This document shows, piece by piece, positions 7,777 to 17,602 of a stretch of DNA of 64,000 bases. Under the pieces are notes generated by a model, which did not search any database, was not told where the DNA came from, and saw only the letters and a list, made by a program, of their open reading frames with translations. A program made the translations under genes and the position numbers. Source of the stretch: Candidatus Binatia bacterium (lineage in GTDB: Bacteria > Desulfobacterota > Binatia > UBA9968 > JAJDTQ01); contig OX638375.1 of assembly GCA_951813575.1 (NCBI GenBank), positions 3,562,752-3,626,751 of the forward strand, written 5' to 3'. Position 1 is the stretch's first letter; the number at the start of each line of letters is the position of its first letter.

Positions 7777-8565
7777 GTGGAGAACCGGTTCAGGTTCCTT
7801 ACCGAGCACCACGGAGAGATGCCGGCCAACCAGTGCCTGTCGTTCCTTCGGTCGGTGTACCGCAGGCCCTGCGTGGACTACGAGGGTCTGCGAAATCCGG
7901 TGGAGCAGTGGCTTGCGGCCGGAGCGCGCTACCACCGGAAGACACGGCGGCGGATATCGTCCCCGGCCGAGGTGCTGCCGTGCTGGCGGAAGGGGCTGGA
8001 GGCGGAGGTGGGCAATGCGGTTCACCGGGACGTGTTTCTATTTGGGCTCTACACGGGGATGCGGCTTGGAGAGGTCGTGCCGCTTCGGTGGGAGGATGTA
8101 GACTTGGATGCCGGGCTTTTCCGGGTGGAGGAGACCAAGACCGGGGTGCCGCTCGAGTTGCCGGTGACGCGGCAGCTTGGAGAGATACTGGCGCGGCGGC
8201 AGGCGGAGGGCCACACGGTTGGGGAGGAGTTTCGCGTGTGGGTGTTTCCGTCGCCGATGAGCGATTCCGGGCACGTGGAGGAACTCTACCGACACTACGG
8301 GGCCATCGGGCGAGCAGGCGGAGCGAAGTTCTGGTTTCACGCGTTGCGGAACTGCTTCATCACGGTGGCGGAGCGGGAGTTGATGCTGCCGCGGTCGTTG
8401 ACCAAGCGTCTGGTGAACCATGCCCGGCCCGGTGACGTGACCGAGGGCTACGCCGCGGACTGGACGGTGGAGCAGTTGCGGGAGCCTGCGCAACGGGTCG
8501 CGAACCGCATCGATGAGTTGATGGCCCGACAGGTGCCGACCGTGCCTCACTCGCCGGGGAAGTGA
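7777..8565 (+). CDS. N-terminally truncated tyrosine recombinase/integrase
   Basis: This is the 262-residue catalytic half of a phage-type integrase. The catalytic set is complete: Arg96 (TGMRLGE), Lys121 (ETKTG), His188/Arg191 (HALRN), His215 (VNHA) and Tyr225 (GYAADW). The part before it (ANQCLSFLRSVYRR, PVEQW) matches the core-binding domain, but the usual arm-binding N-terminus of about 100 residues is absent. The first usable codon is GTG 7777. No cargo genes, att-like repeat or tRNA gene lie nearby, so it looks like the relic of a lost element. It could still be transcribed, but is probably not functional for integration. Confidence 0.75.
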   Translation: MENRFRFLTEHHGEMPANQCLSFLRSVYRRPCVDYEGLRNPVEQWLAAGARYHRKTRRRISSPAEVLPCWRKGLEAEVGNAVHRDVFLFGLYTGMRLGEVVPLRWEDVDLDAGLFRVEETKTGVPLELPVTRQLGEILARRQAEGHTVGEEFRVWVFPSPMSDSGHVEELYRHYGAIGRAGGAKFWFHALRNCFITVAERELMLPRSLTKRLVNHARPGDVTEGYAADWTVEQLREPAQRVANRIDELMARQVPTVPHSPGK

Positions 8566-8715
8566 AGTGCCCGAGGCGTAAGGACGCGCATCCAACCGTG
8601 GCCCCCGGAACAGCAGGACGTGTTGAACAGGACCCTGGCGGGATGATCCTTTACACGGAATACACCTTATCTCCGCCGCCATCCTGTCCAATAAACCAGG
8701 ACCACCTCAGTGCGC

Positions 8716-10767
8716 CTACTCTACCCAGACCGTTGCCCTGGCCGCCTGCCCGACGGTGTCCAGCGCCGTGATGGTGGCGGCGCCGGGGCCGTCGGGGCGC
8801 CAGATCGCGTTGTCCACGGGCCGCCCGTTGACGAGCCAGCGGACCGGTTCGGCACCTCCCTTGGTCCTGAGCGGGACGGGCCGGAAACGACCCCGGTGCG
8901 AGAGCTTCAGCGTGGCGCCGTCCGGCGGGAAGTCCAGCGCCAGCTTCGCCACGCGCAGGCCCGCGGGTTCGGCGCCATGTTCGAGGTCCCGCAGCCCCGG
9001 CGGCGCCGGCTCCAACAGCGGCCGTGCCGGTTCCGGCAGCCGCCGGTCCGGGCGGGGCGGCAGCAGTCCGAACACGCCGTGCAGGAGCGGCAGGGCGTCG
9101 TCCCGGCCCAGGCGGCCCGGCCGCGGGGTGCCGTCCACCCGACCCATCCACACGCCCACCACGTAGCGGCCGTCCACCCCCAAGGCCCAGGCGTCGCGGA
9201 AGCCGAAGGAGGTGCCGGTCTTGGCGGCGAACACCGGCGCGTCCACCAGAAGTTGCGCCGGCGCCAGCCCGCGGGGCAGCGGCGCGCTTTTCAGGATGGC
9301 GGCCACGGTGCGGGCGGTGTCGGGGTCGAGGAGCGAGGCCGCTCCGGCCGCGCGGGCTTCGGGGTCCAGGCGCAGGGGCCGCACGCGACCGTCCGAACCC
9401 AGGGCGCCGTAGAGGGTGACAAGCTGCTCCAGCGCTAGTCCGGCGCCCCCGAGGGTTACGGCCAGGCCGGGCCGTTCGCGCGGCGGCAGGGTCAGGGCGA
9501 CCCCGGCGGCGGCCAGGGCGTGGGCGAAACGGCGAGGTCCCAGTCGCTCCATCACCGCCACCGCGGGGACGTTCAGCGACAGCCGAAGGGCGTCGGCCGC
9601 GTTCACGGCGCCGCGATGGCGGCCGTCGAAGTTCTCCGGGGCGTAGTTGCCGAAGCGCCGGAACGCGTCCAGCACCCGCGTGTCGGGATGAGCCAGCGCC
9701 CGGTCGAAGGCCAGACCGTAGACAAAGGGTTTCAGGGTCGAACCGGGCGAGCGTATCGCCCGCACCATGTCCACCGCTCCGAGCCGCGGCCGCGAAAGGT
9801 AGTCCGGGCTGCCCACCCACGCGCGCACCGCCATGGCGTCCTCGTGATCGGCCACCAGCACGGCCACGCCCGCCCTGGGTCCGGCCCTGTCGGCGTGAGT
9901 AGCCGCCAGAGCTTCGGCGCGGATCTGAAGCGACGCGTCGAGCGTGGTGCGCACGGCCGGCTCGGCGCCTCCGGCGAGCAGACGGTCGGCCAGGTGCGGG
10001 GCATGGAAGGGTAGCGCCCGGCGCCGGTGGGGGACGTCGTCCAGCATGGCGAGCAACGCCTCCCGGTGCGTGAGCACGCCGTGCGCCGCGGCCCGTCGCA
10101 GCACCTTGTCGCGGGCAACCCGGGCGCGCTCCGGGTGCCGGTCCGGCCGCAGGAGGCTCGGGGCCTGGGGCAGCACCACCAGGAGCGCCGCCTCGGCGTC
10201 GGTCAGGCGCACGGGCTCCTTGCCCAGCCAGGCCAGGGAGGCGGCCCTGATCCCTTCGAGATTGCCGCCGTAGGGCGCCAGTGTCAGGTAGAGCTCGAGG
10301 ATTTCCTCCTTCGACAGGTGCGCTTCGAGCTGCAGCGCCCGCAGCATCTCCAGGAGCTTGGCCCGGAGAGTGCGCGGACGCGGCTCCAGCAGGCGGGCCA
10401 CCTGCATGGTCAGGGTGGAGGCGCCCGAGACGACCTTTCCCGAGGCGGCCCACTGGCTCAGCGCCCGCGCCACGGCCAGCGGGTCGACCCCCGGATGCCG
10501 GGCGAAGCGGCGGTCCTCGTAGGCGGTGAGCATCCGCAGGAACCGGGGGTCCACGTCGGCGACCCGTGCCGGGAGGCGGACCTTGTGGCCGCGGGTGAGG
10601 GTGACCCGGAGCGTAGCGCCGTCCCTTGCAAGCAGCGTCCGCGAAACGTCTCCGGCCCTGTCCGTGGGCAGGGGAAAGGCAGCGTCGAGCGCCCACGACG
10701 CCGCCGCTGCAGCCGCGACGGCCAGGGCGAGTCCCAGGAGTGTCGTGTACCGGCGACGCGGGTCCAT
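8716..10767 (-). CDS. pbpC: penicillin-binding protein 1C (bifunctional glycosyltransferase/transpeptidase)
   Basis: This 683-residue class A-type PBP has an N-terminal signal anchor (about residues 10-30). A GT51 glycosyltransferase domain follows, with YEDRRFARHPGVDP (catalytic Glu84) and GASTLTMQ (115-122). The transpeptidase domain has SPGSTLKPF (Ser343, Lys346), SLN (397-399) and KTGT (516-519). The last 100 residues are the beta-rich PBP1C C-terminal domain. It starts two bases after the stop of the alpha-2-macroglobulin gene, the conserved yfhM-pbpC arrangement that couples cell-wall repair to a periplasmic protease trap. Its length is slightly below the 770 residues of the E. coli protein. 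Confidence 0.95.
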   Translation of the reverse strand: MDPRRRYTTLLGLALAVAAAAAASWALDAAFPLPTDRAGDVSRTLLARDGATLRVTLTRGHKVRLPARVADVDPRFLRMLTAYEDRRFARHPGVDPLAVARALSQWAASGKVVSGASTLTMQVARLLEPRPRTLRAKLLEMLRALQLEAHLSKEEILELYLTLAPYGGNLEGIRAASLAWLGKEPVRLTDAEAALLVVLPQAPSLLRPDRHPERARVARDKVLRRAAAHGVLTHREALLAMLDDVPHRRRALPFHAPHLADRLLAGGAEPAVRTTLDASLQIRAEALAATHADRAGPRAGVAVLVADHEDAMAVRAWVGSPDYLSRPRLGAVDMVRAIRSPGSTLKPFVYGLAFDRALAHPDTRVLDAFRRFGNYAPENFDGRHRGAVNAADALRLSLNVPAVAVMERLGPRRFAHALAAAGVALTLPPRERPGLAVTLGGAGLALEQLVTLYGALGSDGRVRPLRLDPEARAAGAASLLDPDTARTVAAILKSAPLPRGLAPAQLLVDAPVFAAKTGTSFGFRDAWALGVDGRYVVGVWMGRVDGTPRPGRLGRDDALPLLHGVFGLLPPRPDRRLPEPARPLLEPAPPGLRDLEHGAEPAGLRVAKLALDFPPDGATLKLSHRGRFRPVPLRTKGGAEPVRWLVNGRPVDNAIWRPDGPGAATITALDTVGQAARATVWVE

Positions 10768-10769
10768 CT

Positions 10770-13700
10770 TTAGTGGTGGACGGTCATGCGTCCCATGGTG
10801 CCGCGCGCCTGTATGGCCGGATCGTACATGTCCTCCACGTAGGGCGCCGGCACCCGGAACGTGCCTGGCGTCACGGCGCGGACCAGGTACGCGACCCGGA
10901 AGGACTCGCCGCCCTTGCGCGTCATGGCCGCCACGTAGCGGTCGTCGCGCAGCCTCAGGGCGTCGGGCCGGTCCGTTTTTCCAAGGTCTTCGTAGTCCTT
11001 GTCGTCGATGATGGCCGCCTGGATCTCCAGCCCCGCCGGCAGCAGGTCGGCGATCAGCAGTCGTCGAGGCAACGTGCCTTCCGCCAGCCGGCCCTCCAAC
11101 ACCACCGTTAGCTCGTCCCCTTGCCCCACCCTGTCCAGGTCGGCGGGGCCGCCGGCCGGCGTACGGATGGTCCGCGTGATGGTGATGCCGTTGGCGTGCG
11201 CGGGTTCCTCGGCGACCGGGTGGCCGCCCGCGCCGATCAACAGCCTCACGGGCCTGTCTCCGGGGTTGCCGAGGGTCACGCCGTCACCCTCCAGTTCGCC
11301 GGAACCCATGGCGCGGTGAAAACCGGCTTGTCCGGCAGGGGCCGGGACTCCGTCCACGGTGAGCGCGGTGGCTGCCGCGGCCCGGGTCAGCTCCCAGGCG
11401 GCCACCACCATCCATGCCTTTTCCTGGGTGCTGGCATGGGAGTCCTCGGCGGCGATGCGGCGCAGTCGCGTGGCGGCATCCTCCAGTGCGGCCGGCTTGA
11501 CCGCGGCCGCAACGGACACCAGGGTGGCGGCGTCCCGGAGGCCGCTGCCGTAGGTGTAGTAGGCGTTGTCGCCAAGGGCCGGAATTGCAGCGGCAAACGC
11601 GGTCTCGGCGCTCTCGGCCAGGCCGAAGGACGCCGCGGCAAGTGTCAACTGCGCCCGGCCCAGGCCGCTCTTCACCCGATCGAGGCCGTTGTCGATGAAG
11701 TGGCGCACGGTGCCGGGCTCCACGGTCCCGGAGCGGGCCAGCACCGCGAGACCGTAGGCGAAGGCTTCCCAGACATCGCCGGACGGCCGGCTCCGGCGCG
11801 GGAGTCCGGCAATGTAGCCCCGGGCCCGGCGTAGCGCCCCGCCGTCCACCTCGTAACCTTCGGCCCGGGCCCGGTCGAGGAAGTCCAGGGCGTAGGCCGA
11901 AACCCACGGCTCCGAGCCAGCGCGGGCGCTCCACAGCCCGAAGCCGCCGTCTCTGGTCTGGCGCGCCAGCACCCGGCGCACGGCCCCTTGGATACGGTGG
12001 GCCAGCCCCGGGTCCGATGCGACGGCGTCCTTTCCAAGCTCCCTGACGTAGAGAAGCGGCAACGCGCGGCTGATGGTCTGTTCCGTGCAGCCGTAGGGGT
12101 ACCGGTCGAGCGAGGCCAGGAGCGCCCGCAGGTCATAGGGCACCGGCGACACGCTCGCCGACACCCTGGCGTCCCTAGGGTAGAGGCCGTCCACCAAGTC
12201 CTTCGTGAGCTGGAGGCTGCCGCCAGGCTCCAGAGCAACCGTCTGTCGTGTCCGCCGCCAGGCCTGGGCCGGGCGCACCGGCAGGGTCCAGGTCCGTTCC
12301 ACCCGGACGCCGCCCGGGCCGGAGGCGCTGAGCCGCAGCACCGCGTCTCCCGGCTCCCCGGCCGAAAGGGTTACGGGCACGGACCAGCGTTCCCCCGGCG
12401 CCAGGGGTACGGTGTCCGGCAGCGCCCGGGTCATGACGGCGGAGCCCGTCACGGCAAGAGTCGGAGTGTAGCCGCCGGCGGGTGCGTCGGTGTTGACCAT
12501 CTCCACGGTCACGTGCGCCTGGTCCCCCGGAGAGAGGAAGCGCGGGAGGTAGAGGTCCACGGTGAGCGGGTCGCGGATGACGACTTGGCCGTGTCCGTGG
12601 CCCAGGGCTTCCTTCGTGTGCGCCACCGCCATCAGGCGCAGGCGGCCGCTGAAGCCCTGGGGGACGTCCAGCAGGACCTCGCCCCGGCCTTGGGCGTCGG
12701 TGCGTATCAGGCCCGGGTAGAGGGCCACGGTCCTTTGGGGCGGCTGAATGCCGCCGAAGAGCCTACCGCCGTCGCCACCGGACCGGTACGCGGCGCCGGG
12801 GCCCCGGCGGGCGTCGATCAGCCGGCCATAGATGTCCAGCATCTTGACCTCCAGGGTGCGCTGCCCGAACAATACGGCGGCCGGGTCGGGAGGCTTGAAG
12901 CCGGTCATCTGCAGGATGCCGTCGTCCACCGCCGCCACCGTGAGGCGGGCTTGCACGGGCGCCCCGGCCCCGTTCGTCACCTGGAGAGGCACCCGCAGCG
13001 GCGTCCCGGACGGCGCGCTCTCGGGCGCATCGAAGGTCACCGAGAGCCTCCGTGCCGGCTCGCGCACCGTTAGCCATGTGATCCCCACGGCCCGCCCCGG
13101 ACCCTGCCCAGTGCCGGCCGGCGCCGGCCGGAACACGGTGGCGGCCACGTAGGTGCCGGACGTCCAGGCTTCCACCGGCACCGAAACCGTCGCCCGGCCG
13201 TCGACGACCCTGGCGGCGTGCACTTGCGCCACCCGGTCCGTCAGCACCGTGACCAGGGCGGCGCCGTCAAAGGGCGCTTCCAGCCGCACGGTGGCGGTGT
13301 CGCCCGGCGCGTAGCGGCCCCGGTCCAGGCGAACGGTCATTCTGTCGGGGACATCGGGGCGGCCGCCGTCGCCGCCCCAGCCCACGCGAAAACGCACGCT
13401 CGCGGGCTGGGCGCCGGAGCCGCTCGGGTCCGTCACCTCCAGACGGTAGTTTCCCCAGCCCGGCGCCACCGTGACCCGCACCGGGTCGACCGTGCCCGCG
13501 GAGGTCTGGAGCGTGCCGCCGTCCACGGTGGTGTCCATGGTCACCTCGCGGTACTTCCATCTCTCGTCGGCGTGCATGTACCAGAACGGCTCGTGCTTCT
13601 CCCGGTAGAGGCGCCACGCCAACTTCCGGCCGCTCACAGCCGCGCCGTCGCCGTCCACCACCGCGACCTCGAAGGGCGTAGTTTGCCCCACCGCGGCCGC

Positions 13701-16010
13701 TCCGGCGAACCGGGGACGTATGCCGATGCGCTCCCGGCCGTCCCGAATGGGACGGACGACGGTCTCGCCCACCGTGCGGCCGCCGCTTTCGAGGACGGCG
13801 GCGTCGATGCGGGCCCGCATCGGATGGGCGCTTTCGGCCACTTCCGGGAGGTCCAGGGACAGAACGGCCGTGCCGTCCTCGCCGGTGCGAATCTCCGGCA
13901 GCTTCGCGCGTCCGGGCAACGGCGGGTGCTCCGCAAAGCCGAAGCGGTACCCGGACCACGCGGCGAAGGGCTCCGGGTCGGCTTCCACGCGTACCCTGCC
14001 CTTGACCGTCAGGCCGGCTGCCGGGGCGCCGTAGAGGAAGCGCGCCGTGACGGACACCGGAGCCGGGCTCCGGAAGTCCAGGGACTCGGGAGCCTCCACC
14101 GCCACCTCGATGCGGGGCGGCACGAAGTCCTCGACCTGCACCGACGCAGCTCCCACCAGAGCCTCGCCTCCGGGCACGCGCAGGAAGAACCGCCAGGCGC
14201 CGGTGACGGCGCTGTCGGAAAGCGCGTAGTCCAGGGGGATGGCGCCGGTGTGGTCGCTACGCACGTTGTAGGTGCGCGCCCGGACGCCGTCGGGCCGGAC
14301 AATGGCGAGTTCCATGGGCAGATCGATGACGGCCCGGCCCTCATCGTCCCGCACCAGCGCGGTGAGGTGGACCGTCTCCCCCGGCCGGTAGATGCCGCGG
14401 TCGGTGTAGAGATAGGCGTCCACCGGACCCGGCGCCGGGCGGCCGCCCACGCCCCGGTCCGAGAGATCGAAGCCGGGACGGTCGAGCGGCAGGAACGTGT
14501 GATCGCCGTCCCCGGATCGCGCCCGCAGGAGCACGGCCTTGCGCCCGCCCGATCCGCGCAACAGTCCGGGCGCGAACGTCGCCCGTCCCTGTGCATCGGT
14601 TTTGAGGCTGGCCAGGGTGTCTTCGTTGCGGGCCTGGAGGAACAGGTTCACACCGGCCGCGGGCTCGGCGGTTGAGAGGGAGCGGACGAATACGGACAGG
14701 CCGTCGGCCCCGCGCATGGTCAGGAGCCCGATGTCCGAGATCACGAACCACTGGATCGCGCGGTCTCGGTAGCGGGAGCTTCGCATCCGCTTGGTAGCGG
14801 CGGCCAGGACGTAGACCCCCGGTTTGCGCTCGGGAATCATGTCGCTTACGGAGACGGCGGTCGTCACTTCCCGGTTGCGGACGCCGGCGATGGAGAGGTT
14901 GCCCTGCCAAAGCTTCTCACCCAACTCCTCCGCGATCCGACGCAAGCGGTAGCCGTCAAGGTTCCGTCCGACGCGCCCATTCATCGCCTCGTCCAACAGG
15001 TTGCCGTCGGTGACGCGAAGCAGCGTCAGGGCAACTTCGCTTACGTTGACGGTGGTCAGCGGGATGCCCGCGCTCCCCACCGCCGGGAGCACGTAGCGCC
15101 CCCCCGAGAAGTGGACCCGCGCCGGACGGTCGGGCACCTTTACGGTGCGCCTGCCCGGGACGACGGTCCTGCCGTGGATGTCCCGGAGGCCCTCGCGAAC
15201 GGCCACCGTGTATGCCGCCCCGTGCTCGACGTTGCCGATGCAGACGGTGGCATCGTACAGGACCATCGGGTGGTCGCCGCGATCGGGTTCGAGGACGATA
15301 TAGTCGTCGATGTGGCGGCGGTGTTTCGGCGCCACCACGGCACTGAGCGCCAGGCAGACACGGGGGTCCTCTCGGTCCCGGTCGTGACGGATGGCGGCGA
15401 TGCGGAAGCCGTGCTCGTTGCGGATACTATCCAGCCGCTCCCTGGCGCTCGCATCCTCCCTGACCGTGAGGGCGGCGGACAGCGCCAGTTCCGCGCTCGC
15501 GTGCTCCTCCAGGGTGTCTTGAACGGCGCCGAACGCGATCAGGATGCGGACGGCATGAACGGGATTGGAGGTCGAACGGTAGGCGGCATACAGACTGTAG
15601 GCAGCCTCCCGCAGGGAGTCACGGGCCCTACGAGCCACTTTCCAGTCGTCACGGCCCCGGCTGTGGACGCGCCACAACCGGGACAGGCCCGCCCAGGCCG
15701 CCGCCGCCTTGCTCCAGCCCGTCGCCGCGGACTCCGCATGGATCACGAGGTCCTTGGCCGCTGTGGCCAGCTCGGCCGCGTCCCGTGCCCGAACCGCCGC
15801 GTTGGCCCGCGCCAGGGCCGCCAGCTCCCCGGCCGGCGACGGCTCACGCGGCAGTTCCTCTTCCGCCCGGAAACGCCGCTCCATGTCCGAGTGGCGGTAG
15901 GCCGGGAAAGAGGCGTCCGCCGGCCCTTGAGCCAAGGCATCGGCGCCGCCGAGAAGGGCGCCGAGCAGATACCACACCGAAAGCGACCATACCGACCGTG
16001 CATGAGCCAT
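10770..16010 (-). CDS. bacterial alpha-2-macroglobulin family protein (YfhM-like)
   Basis: This very large periplasmic protein (about 1746 residues from the chosen ATG) is predicted to trap proteases through a reactive thioester. The thioester motif is present as YGCTEQ (Cys near residue 1308), and repeated macroglobulin-like beta domains fill the N-terminal two thirds. The start at 16010 gives a signal peptide (SVWYLLGALLGGADALAQ). There is no lipobox cysteine, unlike the E. coli lipoprotein YfhM, so it may be soluble or held otherwise. An upstream in-frame start at 16088 would bury the signal peptide. It is operonic with pbpC, two bases apart. Confidence 0.93.
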   Translation of the reverse strand: MAHARSVWSLSVWYLLGALLGGADALAQGPADASFPAYRHSDMERRFRAEEELPREPSPAGELAALARANAAVRARDAAELATAAKDLVIHAESAATGWSKAAAAWAGLSRLWRVHSRGRDDWKVARRARDSLREAAYSLYAAYRSTSNPVHAVRILIAFGAVQDTLEEHASAELALSAALTVREDASARERLDSIRNEHGFRIAAIRHDRDREDPRVCLALSAVVAPKHRRHIDDYIVLEPDRGDHPMVLYDATVCIGNVEHGAAYTVAVREGLRDIHGRTVVPGRRTVKVPDRPARVHFSGGRYVLPAVGSAGIPLTTVNVSEVALTLLRVTDGNLLDEAMNGRVGRNLDGYRLRRIAEELGEKLWQGNLSIAGVRNREVTTAVSVSDMIPERKPGVYVLAAATKRMRSSRYRDRAIQWFVISDIGLLTMRGADGLSVFVRSLSTAEPAAGVNLFLQARNEDTLASLKTDAQGRATFAPGLLRGSGGRKAVLLRARSGDGDHTFLPLDRPGFDLSDRGVGGRPAPGPVDAYLYTDRGIYRPGETVHLTALVRDDEGRAVIDLPMELAIVRPDGVRARTYNVRSDHTGAIPLDYALSDSAVTGAWRFFLRVPGGEALVGAASVQVEDFVPPRIEVAVEAPESLDFRSPAPVSVTARFLYGAPAAGLTVKGRVRVEADPEPFAAWSGYRFGFAEHPPLPGRAKLPEIRTGEDGTAVLSLDLPEVAESAHPMRARIDAAVLESGGRTVGETVVRPIRDGRERIGIRPRFAGAAAVGQTTPFEVAVVDGDGAAVSGRKLAWRLYREKHEPFWYMHADERWKYREVTMDTTVDGGTLQTSAGTVDPVRVTVAPGWGNYRLEVTDPSGSGAQPASVRFRVGWGGDGGRPDVPDRMTVRLDRGRYAPGDTATVRLEAPFDGAALVTVLTDRVAQVHAARVVDGRATVSVPVEAWTSGTYVAATVFRPAPAGTGQGPGRAVGITWLTVREPARRLSVTFDAPESAPSGTPLRVPLQVTNGAGAPVQARLTVAAVDDGILQMTGFKPPDPAAVLFGQRTLEVKMLDIYGRLIDARRGPGAAYRSGGDGGRLFGGIQPPQRTVALYPGLIRTDAQGRGEVLLDVPQGFSGRLRLMAVAHTKEALGHGHGQVVIRDPLTVDLYLPRFLSPGDQAHVTVEMVNTDAPAGGYTPTLAVTGSAVMTRALPDTVPLAPGERWSVPVTLSAGEPGDAVLRLSASGPGGVRVERTWTLPVRPAQAWRRTRQTVALEPGGSLQLTKDLVDGLYPRDARVSASVSPVPYDLRALLASLDRYPYGCTEQTISRALPLLYVRELGKDAVASDPGLAHRIQGAVRRVLARQTRDGGFGLWSARAGSEPWVSAYALDFLDRARAEGYEVDGGALRRARGYIAGLPRRSRPSGDVWEAFAYGLAVLARSGTVEPGTVRHFIDNGLDRVKSGLGRAQLTLAAASFGLAESAETAFAAAIPALGDNAYYTYGSGLRDAATLVSVAAAVKPAALEDAATRLRRIAAEDSHASTQEKAWMVVAAWELTRAAAATALTVDGVPAPAGQAGFHRAMGSGELEGDGVTLGNPGDRPVRLLIGAGGHPVAEEPAHANGITITRTIRTPAGGPADLDRVGQGDELTVVLEGRLAEGTLPRRLLIADLLPAGLEIQAAIIDDKDYEDLGKTDRPDALRLRDDRYVAAMTRKGGESFRVAYLVRAVTPGTFRVPAPYVEDMYDPAIQARGTMGRMTVHH

Positions 16011-16084
16011 GGGCCTTCTCCCGTTCGAGTCTGTTTGTGCGCTTGTGCCGTCGCGCCCGCCCCAAAGGAGGGCCCGGCAAGTCT

Positions 16085-16690
16085 TCACGGAAAGTTTCTT
16101 GATCGGCCTGTCCGGTAGAGGGCCCGCAACGTTGCGTCAAGGACTTCAGGTAGCGTCCAGAAGGTGTTGACCAACTCCATACGCGCTTCAGCTTCGAATC
16201 GCGCGTTGACGTCGCGCATCCTGGAGAGGATTTTGGCCTCCCTTTTTTTTCGGTCGAGATAGGACTTCACCTTCGGTCGGTGTCGCCAGACTCGTTTGGC
16301 ATTACGCCGCCAGATACGGCAACTGTCCGGATACTTGGTGCTGCCGTGATCGTAGAAGGTTTTCACGCACTGCTCCAGATCAGCGGCAAGAGCGCGGAAT
16401 CGGGGGTGCCGGGAGTGATCGAAAAGCTCCTGCAGTTGCTTGATGACGTCGATGACATCGAGTTGTCTGCCTCTTCGCCGGGACACGTCCTCTCCCCGGA
16501 TGTAGGAATTGCTCAACACGTCACAATAGTCCTCGTCAGAGCCAAAGAGCGGGAGATGATACAGTATGTACGTGTTTCGGCAAGTCTTGATGACGTCGTA
16601 AAGAGAAGGCGACTTGCCCGACGCGTGCGATTCGCTAGCAGCGACAAGGGTACCGAGGAGGACGGCCAGAAACAACGGCTTCGGGAACAT
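16085..16690 (-). CDS. secreted four-cysteine protein, paralogue A
   Basis: This 201-residue protein has a signal peptide (PLFLAVLLGTLVAASESHAS) and a clear AGGAGG-like ribosome site at 16698-16703. I do not recognise the family. It is clearly related to the protein at 17603-18091. Shared blocks are KTCRNTY / RLCSETY, PLFGSDEDYCDV / PVFGEDRDFCDV, DLEQCVKTF / DLAMCVQTF, KYPDSC / KYPDWC and LPEVLDATLRAL / LPDVLDATLDAV. The four cysteines align, suggesting two disulphides in the periplasm or outside the cell. It carries an extra basic insert (RRNAKRVWRHRPKVKSYL) near the C-terminus. Its role is unknown. Confidence 0.75.
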   Translation of the reverse strand: MFPKPLFLAVLLGTLVAASESHASGKSPSLYDVIKTCRNTYILYHLPLFGSDEDYCDVLSNSYIRGEDVSRRRGRQLDVIDVIKQLQELFDHSRHPRFRALAADLEQCVKTFYDHGSTKYPDSCRIWRRNAKRVWRHRPKVKSYLDRKKREAKILSRMRDVNARFEAEARMELVNTFWTLPEVLDATLRALYRTGRSRNFP

Positions 16691-17061
16691 TCTAGAACCT
16701 CCTGATTATGGACGACCCGTCAACAAGGATCACGCATGTCAACCTGCACCTGCTTGCTGCGGGTCGAACCCGGTGAAATCCAGTTACCCCCAAGATACAC
16801 CAGTAGGCTGAACCTTCCCTGAAAGCACGTCCAACGCCTCCGACGCCCGCTTCCGCCCCGCGTGTGGCGGACAACTGCCATTGACAGTCTGCCGGTTCAG
16901 CCGAAGTTCAGCATACTCTGTTACCGCTTGACCAATCGGAAACAACGATCCAATTCGGTGGCCTGAGTTAGAAAGGGAGCGACAACCGGCCCTGGCAATG
17001 ACCGAAGCATGACCTGTCAGGGGCCGGCTCATCATGGGCTGAAATCGAGATGGAGGTGCCA
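16691..17061. other. 371-base intergenic region with no gene seen
   Basis: The stretch separates a minus-strand secreted gene from a plus-strand membrane gene, so it should hold divergent promoters. A tRNA T-arm-like string on the minus strand near 16760 does not fold with neighbouring arms. Short ORFs here show no coding features. Confidence 0.4.
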
Positions 17062-17439
17062 ATGGTGACAGTCGATGAAGTGAAGAAATTTGAGGAGCGT
17101 ATTTTAGCCGCGCGGCGGAACTGCCGACACCCTGATGAAGAACGACACTTCGACTGGGAAACGGCGTGGGAGGCGGGGGCCTGCTATTCTGGAACGGTTT
17201 CGCCATATTATTGTGGCCTTTGCGGCTCTAACCTCCCCGACAACACGTCGTTCATGTCCAACTTGGGAGCGGCGGCGGTAGGTGTACTGGTTCTTGTCTC
17301 GTTGGGCATGACCGGTATCTTGGGTTCACTGCTAGTGTATGGCCTCATGCTTTTCTTGGCTTTGGCGGCACTCGGACTGATCATGACGGCAGTCGGCTGG
17401 ATTGCGGCGGTGTGTCGGTTTCTTCGGAGGGCCGAATAA
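17062..17439 (+). CDS. small zinc-ribbon-like membrane protein, function unknown
   Basis: This protein of about 125 residues has two parts. The N-terminal soluble half contains Cys/His residues (RNCRHPDEERH, GACYS) and a CGLCG pair that could bind zinc. The C-terminal half is two hydrophobic helices (LGAAAVGVLVLVSLGMTGIL and LLVYGLMLFLALAALGLIM). ATG 17062 is preferred to ATG 17050 because GGAGGT at 17052-17057 is its ribosome site. It lies between the two secreted four-cysteine paralogues. I do not recognise a family. Confidence 0.6.
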   Translation: MVTVDEVKKFEERILAARRNCRHPDEERHFDWETAWEAGACYSGTVSPYYCGLCGSNLPDNTSFMSNLGAAAVGVLVLVSLGMTGILGSLLVYGLMLFLALAALGLIMTAVGWIAAVCRFLRRAE

Positions 17440-17602
17440 CCGGCACGGCAATGTAGCGCAGCCGGTGGTCGCTACTAGAGAAGACAGGAGTTGTCGTGGG
17501 CCAGGATTTCATAAATCCCGTGGCTCGTGACCCGATGAAATCTACGGCAGCCGCCAGAATGGTCGGCGGTACCGAGGAATTGAACTGAAGGGAGGCAAAC
17601 AC

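Noticed and set aside
16750-16790. tRNA T-arm-like string GGTTCGACCC on the minus strand
   Set aside because: The flanking bases do not form a five-pair stem and no D or anticodon arm or acceptor pairing was found.
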